The notes below the pieces were generated by a model, which made no database searches, had not been told where the DNA came from, and saw only the letters and a program-made list of their open reading frames with translations. Source: CAZMCH01 sp964564735 (GTDB lineage: Bacteria > Poribacteria > DTPJ01). From it: a stretch of DNA of 26,576 nt. Numbering within the stretch: position 1 is the stretch's first letter; the number at the start of each line of letters is the position of its first letter. Made by a program: the position numbers and the translations under genes. Below are positions 22,167-26,576 of this stretch, in pieces. Location: assembly GCA_964564735.1 (NCBI GenBank), contig CAZMCH010000057.1, forward strand, positions 1-26,576, given 5' to 3'.

Positions 22167-23063
22167 ATGCCAGCAAAAATGAGAAATCTCAAAGATTTAA
22201 GCGATTATATACTTATCAGCGACTTTTTATATACCCTTTATCAACCAGATAATCGAGATGGAAACTGGTTTCAGCCTATATGGGAATACGCATATACACA
22301 TTCAATGTTTGATGAGGACTCAGTTAATCAGATAGGGATATGGGAAGATAACGGAAAGATAGTAGGCGTGGCTCTATACGAGTCTATACTTGGTGAAGTA
22401 TTCTTTAACATACATCCTGATTATGAATATCTCAAACCTGAAATGCTTATTTATGCAGAAGGTCATCTAATTGGCAAAACTGAAGACGGCAAGAGATACT
22501 TAAAAGCGTTTGTAAATGATTTTGATGCCATATTTGAGGATGTAGTCAAATCAAGATGCTATGAGTTAGAACAGAGATCACATCGTCCAATGTCTCAGTT
22601 TGTTATACCTGATCCTTTTCCACAAATAAGGCTTCCAGAGGGATTTAGGCTAAAAAGTCTAGCAGATGATAATGATCTTGTCAAAGTTCATCGCGCTTTA
22701 TGGCGTGGCTTCAATCACCCCGGCGAACCACCTGCAAAGGGTATCGAATGGCGAAAAAAAATGCAGACGGGACCACATTTCCGCAAGGATTTAACAATCG
22801 TTGTTGAAGCCCCAAATGGCGATTTTGTTTCATTTAGCGGATTGTGGTTTGAGCCAATAAACAAATTTGGCTATGTAGAACCTGTTGCAACGGACCCTGA
22901 TTATCGTCGTATGGGGCTTGGCACAGCAGCAGTTTTGGAAGGGATAAGAAGATGTGGAAAACTTGGTGCAAAGGTTGCCTATGTAGGAAGCGAAAAGCCT
23001 TTTTATCTCTCTATGGGATTTAAAAAGCTATATACTCTAAATTGCTGGATTAAGTATTTCTAA
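22167..23063 (+). CDS. tandem GNAT-family N-acetyltransferase
   Basis: A 298-residue protein with two GNAT-like halves. The C-terminal half (about residues 155-298) has the acetyl-CoA motif DPDYRRMGLGTAAVLEGIRR, with the Q/R-x-x-G-x-G/A turn at RRMGLGTA (247-254), and VGSEKPFYLSMGFKKL at the end. The N-terminal half (about 20-150) has GNAT-like strands (IWEDNGKIVGVALYE, EVFFNIHPDYEYL) but no clear CoA loop, so it may be a degenerate domain. AGGGAG 6 bases before ATG supports the start. It is the first gene of a plus-strand group with the xylose-isomerase-like and DegT genes. Substrate unknown; modification of a small amine or sugar amine is possible from the context only. Confidence 0.83.
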   Translation: MPAKMRNLKDLSDYILISDFLYTLYQPDNRDGNWFQPIWEYAYTHSMFDEDSVNQIGIWEDNGKIVGVALYESILGEVFFNIHPDYEYLKPEMLIYAEGHLIGKTEDGKRYLKAFVNDFDAIFEDVVKSRCYELEQRSHRPMSQFVIPDPFPQIRLPEGFRLKSLADDNDLVKVHRALWRGFNHPGEPPAKGIEWRKKMQTGPHFRKDLTIVVEAPNGDFVSFSGLWFEPINKFGYVEPVATDPDYRRMGLGTAAVLEGIRRCGKLGAKVAYVGSEKPFYLSMGFKKLYTLNCWIKYF

Positions 23064-23085
23064 ACACTGTAGGTATTGAGTGTTT
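23062..23085 (+). terminator. weak hairpin after the GNAT gene
   Basis: AAACACT (23062-23068) pairs with AGTGTTT (23079-23085) around a 10-base loop, beginning inside the GNAT stop codon. A mixed A/T stretch follows and not a clean T tract, so read-through into the next gene is possible. Confidence 0.35.
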
Positions 23086-23215
23086 AATATTATTGTTGTA
23101 TAATAATGTATCCGTTAAAAAAGTTAGAAAATACAGGCGAAATATAGACATATTTCCAAACAATCGTATCCTAATAAATAATTCAAAAATATCAACTAAT
23201 GAGGAGAATAAAAAT

Positions 23216-24454
23216 ATGATTAAGCCGTTTGATTTTTCAATAGGTGGATGGTGTCTTGTAAGTGGAGGGTCTGATCCGTTTGGTGGACCAACTCGTGATC
23301 TACCGATTGAGGTTGGTCTTGAGGGTTGCGTAGATGCAAAAATAAAATATGTCAGTTTTCATGATCGTGATTTATGGGATGATGACGCCTCAAAAGCAAA
23401 AATTGATCAAGTAATTGGTGAAACTCTTGATCTTGTAAAGCATTATAATTTGTCCGTTTATAACTTTACAACAAACCTTTTTTCTAATTCTTGTTTCCGT
23501 TCAGGTGCGCTTTCCTCGCCTTTTCCACAAGTAAGAGAAGCAGCCATCGTCAAGGCTTGTCGTTCAATGGATATTGCCGCTCAAATGGGCTGTAAGAATA
23601 TGATCTTTTGGGGTGGTCGTGAGGGTTCTGATGGTGCTTATGAGCAAGATATGGGTGTTGGATTAAGAAGATATATAGAAGGAATAAAAACCTGTGTCGA
23701 TTATGCCCTTGAAAAAGGCTATGATTACAAAGTTACAATTGAGACAAAGGTATATGAACCAAGATTACTTGCACTTTTTGCTGGCACAGGTGCTTCTGCC
23801 TCATCTGCAATTCAGAAATTTTTCCCTGATCCAAAGTATAAAGGGCGTATTTTGATTAATCCCGAATATCCACAGCATGTCTCAATGCTAGGGCTTGATC
23901 CTGTTGTTGAGCTAGGTCAGTTGCTTGAGGAAGAAATGCTTGCACCATTTATTCATTTTGGCGGTCAGATACCTGCGAGAATGGATTGCGATCTTCCTCC
24001 CGGAATCGGTAGCTCATTAACATCAGATTTTATGATATGCAACCTTCTTCATGAACGCAATTGGGATGGAATTGTTGAGTTTGACTGCAGACCCATTAGG
24101 ACAACCACGAATCCTGATGGTATGAAGATGTTTCTAAAACATTGCACGCTATATTGGCGTATATTAGAAGAAAAAGTCAAAGCATATCAAAGCGATCCAA
24201 TAATATCTAAAATCAAAGCAGAACTAAATCAAACACCAAGCGAGGAACTTCAGGCAGTCGTTACTGCAACAAAAAATGGCAAGGGCGTTGTTAGTGCTGT
24301 TGAGGCTTTAACAAAATCATTTAGTAGCTTTGAGGCAACATCAGAGATTGATACAGATGTTATTGAGGCTCATATTTACCGACTTATCCAGATTATTACA
24401 GGCACACAAGAAATGGGTGCTGTTTTGTTTAAAGGGACCCGATGGGGAGCCTAG
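23216..24454 (+). CDS. xylose-isomerase-like sugar isomerase (XylA fold)
   Basis: The ATG at 23216 has GAGGAG 9 bases upstream; an upstream in-frame ATG at 23093 would add 41 low-complexity residues and has no ribosome-binding site. The 412-residue product follows the xylose isomerase pattern: VSFHDRDLW (His49 and Asp52, as the catalytic His/Asp), FWGGREG, IETK (Glu176, Lys178), NPEYPQH (Glu217, His221), RMDCDLPP and VEFDCRP. These correspond to the metal ligands of XylA, except that the position of Asp245 in XylA (SIDAN) reads FIHFG, with His. XylA interconverts D-xylose and D-xylulose. No xylulokinase is present, so the natural sugar may differ. A terminator separates it from the DegT gene. 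Confidence 0.85.
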   Translation: MIKPFDFSIGGWCLVSGGSDPFGGPTRDLPIEVGLEGCVDAKIKYVSFHDRDLWDDDASKAKIDQVIGETLDLVKHYNLSVYNFTTNLFSNSCFRSGALSSPFPQVREAAIVKACRSMDIAAQMGCKNMIFWGGREGSDGAYEQDMGVGLRRYIEGIKTCVDYALEKGYDYKVTIETKVYEPRLLALFAGTGASASSAIQKFFPDPKYKGRILINPEYPQHVSMLGLDPVVELGQLLEEEMLAPFIHFGGQIPARMDCDLPPGIGSSLTSDFMICNLLHERNWDGIVEFDCRPIRTTTNPDGMKMFLKHCTLYWRILEEKVKAYQSDPIISKIKAELNQTPSEELQAVVTATKNGKGVVSAVEALTKSFSSFEATSEIDTDVIEAHIYRLIQIITGTQEMGAVLFKGTRWGA

Positions 24455-24468
24455 TTTTTCATGTTATA

Positions 24469-24499
24469 AAAAAGGGCATGGCTTTGCTATGTCCTTTTT
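24469..24499 (+). terminator. intrinsic terminator between xylA-like and degT genes
   Basis: AAAAAGGGCAT (24469-24479) pairs with ATGTCCTTTTT (24489-24499) with one G-T wobble, extended by inner GC pairs. The T run of the right arm serves as the U tract. It stands 15 bp after the isomerase stop, so it ends or attenuates transcription into the DegT gene. Confidence 0.75.
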
Positions 24500-24558
24500 G
24501 CAAATAAGCCAAACACTCATACTTAATAAGAGATCAACCAATACACAAGGAGTGCCAA

Positions 24559-25857
24559 ATGGCAAATAAAGATTCAGATCGCCCAGCAGCTCTTGGCGGT
24601 GCGCCTGTTTTTGTCCAGACAGTTCAAGAACCAGCATTTCCCAAACTTGACAGATGGAAGCAAATGACAGAGGAAGAAGCCCAAGTTGCTTATGATATGA
24701 CATTGCGCAATGAGCTTTCTGGTGGAACACCAGTAGTCAGACAATTTGAGCAAGAATGGAGGGAACGAGTTGGCACAAAATATGCTATTACAGTTATAAA
24801 TGGGACAGCGTCTCTATACAGCGCATTTTTTGGTGTCGGAGTCGGTCCCGGAGATGAAGTAATATGCCCTGATTATACTTGGATATGCACGATTTCACCT
24901 GCTTTATTACTCGGTGCAAGACCTGTCTTTTGTGAAAGCGACCCTGAAAGCATGATGATCGACCCTGCTGACATACGCAAAAAGATCACAGACAAGACAT
25001 CAGCAATAGCTGTTGTTCATTTGTGGGGGAATGTCTGCGATATGGATCCAATAATGGAAATAAGCAGAGAGACTGGTATACCTGTCATTGAGGATTGCTC
25101 ACACGCGCACGGAGCAATGTATAAAGGTCGCCCATGTGGAAGCATTGGTCATGCTGGCTGTTGGAGTCTTCAGGGGAGTAAGCCAACAAGCGCAGGCGAA
25201 GGCGGGGTTATTGCAACAAACGATACAGAGATATTTGAACGAGCATGTCTGATCGGTCAGGTTAATCGCATATCGGGTATGGATTTAGTAACAGAAAAAT
25301 ACGCAAAATATCAACCTTTGGGAACAGGCATGAAATTCAGGGCTCATCCATTAGGCATAGGAATCGCACAAGTTCAAATGCGCAAACTTCCAGAACTAAA
25401 CGCCAGACGCAGTAAATATATCGAGGAAGTCGAAGCTGGTCTGAAAGATATTCCCGGTGTAAAGCCAGTAAAGGTCTATGATGGTGCTGTAAGAGGCGGA
25501 TTCTACGGATTTGCTATACACCATATTCCAGAGGAAAATGAAGGACTCTCCTCACCTGCATTTGTTGAAGCACTTAGAAAAGAGGGTCTTCCAGCACATT
25601 TAAGCGGATACCCATTATTACATAGTTTACCGATATTTGCGGAGGGATTCGATCTATTCACACGCAATAGAGGTCCTTTATGTGGTGATTATAAAGGCTA
25701 TAAGAAGGGCGATTTCCCTGTTTCTGAAAAAATGCTTGAACATCTTGTCTTTCTGCCAGTTTTAAGCGATCCTGTTCCAGACGCATCAGAACGAGTGCTT
25801 GAGGCTATAAAAAAAGTTGCTAAACATGCAGGACAGTTAGCATCTGTTAATAGTTAA
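24559..25857 (+). CDS. DegT/DnrJ/EryC1/StrS family PLP-dependent aminotransferase
   Basis: A 432-residue aminotransferase of the sugar-aminotransferase type. Seen motifs: ALGGAPVF near the start, NGTASLYSAFFGVGVGPGDEV (quoted here as NGTASLYSAF), CPDYTWICTI, IAVVHLWGNVCDMDPIM, VIEDCSHAHGAMYKG, then SLQGSKPTSAGEGG with the PLP Schiff-base Lys208. Relatives convert keto-sugars to amino-sugars for antibiotics, surface glycans or inositol derivatives. AAGGAG 7 bases upstream supports the ATG. The neighbours (GNAT, xylose-isomerase-like) allow a pathway that isomerises, aminates and acetylates a sugar, but this is inference. The gene is followed by a strong terminator and then the IS256-family element. 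Confidence 0.9.
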   Translation: MANKDSDRPAALGGAPVFVQTVQEPAFPKLDRWKQMTEEEAQVAYDMTLRNELSGGTPVVRQFEQEWRERVGTKYAITVINGTASLYSAFFGVGVGPGDEVICPDYTWICTISPALLLGARPVFCESDPESMMIDPADIRKKITDKTSAIAVVHLWGNVCDMDPIMEISRETGIPVIEDCSHAHGAMYKGRPCGSIGHAGCWSLQGSKPTSAGEGGVIATNDTEIFERACLIGQVNRISGMDLVTEKYAKYQPLGTGMKFRAHPLGIGIAQVQMRKLPELNARRSKYIEEVEAGLKDIPGVKPVKVYDGAVRGGFYGFAIHHIPEENEGLSSPAFVEALRKEGLPAHLSGYPLLHSLPIFAEGFDLFTRNRGPLCGDYKGYKKGDFPVSEKMLEHLVFLPVLSDPVPDASERVLEAIKKVAKHAGQLASVNS

Positions 25858-25862
25858 ATATA

Positions 25863-25908
25863 ATAGAACGCAGAATAATCTGCGTTCTATATAATAACAA
25901 CTTTTTTT
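25863..25908 (+). terminator. strong hairpin terminator after the DegT gene
   Basis: ATAGAACGCAGA (25863-25874) pairs perfectly with TCTGCGTTCTAT (25879-25890) around a 4-base loop. The T tract CTTTTTTT ends at 25908, about 11 bases from the stem, next to the presumed end of the IS element. Confidence 0.8.
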
Positions 25909-26576
25909 GGGCTTGTCAATAGTTTTGTGTAAGTTTCCATTCCGCCTTGATTATAAATACTTATTAACCCTTTCCCCAAAGTGAGTTGATAGCTGTGCCA
26001 ATATCCTATTCCAGTTGGGTAGCCTCATTGTCCATTTCTTTGTTATCTCACAACTGGAAATATATAACATTTTCAAAACTGATATGTCATCAGGAAACTG
26101 ACGCTTAGGGCTGGAACCTTACGAAACTGGCTGTGAACGCTCTCTATGGCATTGGTCGTGTATATCAACTTCCTGATCTCATCTGTGAATCTATACATTG
26201 CCGATATTCGTTCCCAATTCCTATCCCACATACCAACTGCCAATGGATATTCCTTACCCCATTTAGATTTAAGCTCATCAAGGCATTTCAAAGCTGACTC
26301 TTCATTGGGCGCTTTGTATATAAATTTCATATCACTACTGAACGCTTTCACTTCCTTGTGTGATACATATCTAAAAGTATTGCGTATCAGATGAACCACA
26401 CACCCTTGATATACAGACTCCGGATATACTGCATTTATCGCATCTTCAATGCCGGAAAGGTCATCACTGGTTATGATCAGTATATCTTTGACACCACGGT
26501 TCTTAATATCGGTCAATACTGATAGCCAATACTTGGCACTTTCAGTCTCTGCTATCCAAAGACCAAGTATGTCTTT
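25909..26576 (-). mobile_element. IS256-family insertion sequence, partial (cut by window edge)
   Basis: The presumed terminal inverted repeat starts at 25909 with GGGCTTGTCAATAG and then TTTTGTGTAAG; the TTGTGTAA core is as in ends of IS256-family elements. The transposase reads on the minus strand toward this end with its intact-frame stop at 25951, 42 bp inside. The other end lies beyond the window, so target-site duplication cannot be checked. It stands directly after the DegT terminator. Confidence 0.78.
25951..26576 (-). pseudogene. IS256-family (Mutator-type) transposase, 5' truncated by window edge, frameshifted
   Basis: From 26576 the minus strand reads KDILGLWIAETESAKYWLSV, then IKNRGVKDILIITSDDLSGI with a catalytic Asp, VYQGCVVHLIRNTFRYV (C-x2-H motif), GMWDRNWERISAMYRF and TTNAIESVHSQFRKV with the catalytic Glu. 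In this frame the reading then ends wrongly at 26073. In the +2 frame the expected tail appears: SPKRQFPDDISVLKMLYIS, then ITKKWTMRLPNWNRILAQLS and HFGERVNKYL with stop at 25951. Restoring one base near 26114 would join them, so about 55 family-conserved residues are out of frame. It may be a true inactivating deletion or a sequencing or assembly error. IS256 transposases are normally about 400 aa. Confidence 0.9.

Noticed and set aside
23093..23215. Longer N-terminus for the xylose-isomerase-like protein
   Set aside because: The extra 41 residues are Asn/Lys-rich without family similarity, and GAGGAG stands before the ATG at 23216.
26073..26120. Programmed frameshift in the transposase
   Set aside because: No slippery heptamer is evident at the site and IS256 transposases are normally made from one frame; a deletion or sequence error is simpler.

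Overview
The window is AT-rich, gene-dense bacterial DNA. An outer-membrane style lipoprotein pair (LpoB-like plus a TPR-like lipoprotein) points to a Gram-negative envelope. Bacterial Shine-Dalgarno sites and a perfect sigma70-type promoter in front of a tRNA exclude an archaeon. The mix of a PEGA/FGE-like protein, a ceramidase-family amidase, a GHL10 glycoside hydrolase-like protein, a URO-D family methyltransferase-like protein, a xylose-isomerase-like protein and a DegT aminotransferase resembles uncultivated Poribacteria, Planctomycetes or similar lineages. That placement is an inference from gene content; there is no rRNA in the window.

Layout. Positions 1-8948 are all on the minus strand: an EcfT subunit, an ArmA/Rmt-like 16S rRNA methyltransferase, an atypical SDR protein, a Trm11-like tRNA methyltransferase, then ilvD with a PEGA-FGE protein, then an LpoB-like lipoprotein and a second lipoprotein cut by the left edge. 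The second lipoprotein was translated by hand because it has no stop inside the window. Positions 8949-9583 hold no gene but contain a 309-bp nested inverted repeat. Positions 9584-16871 are on the plus strand: ceramidase-family protein, GHL10-like protein, a UPF0175/DUF3368 toxin-antitoxin pair, an M28/DUF4910-like peptidase and a small coiled-coil ORF. A strong terminator then separates this block from a convergent URO-D gene. A tRNA-Leu(GAG) with a consensus promoter follows. A four-gene minus-strand stress-type operon (Hsp20, DnaJ, GAF-PP2C phosphatase, YggS) converges on the tRNA. Positions 22167-25857 are a plus-strand block: tandem GNAT protein, xylose-isomerase-like protein, DegT aminotransferase. 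The right edge is an IS256-family element with a frameshifted transposase.

The most unusual observations are these. (1) The toxin-antitoxin module sits inside an exact duplication of the last 58 bp of the GHL10-like gene (57/58 identical, 836 bp apart), as if the module inserted there and left the gene end intact. (2) A close homologue of the aminoglycoside-resistance methyltransferases ArmA/RmtB lies in a housekeeping-like operon with no other resistance genes. (3) Several intergenic regions carry long imperfect palindromes. Three of them enclose GTAG-footed hairpins like those of REP elements, and one has the paired inverted arrangement of a REPIN.

All calls come from reading the sequence and remembered family motifs; no database search was possible.
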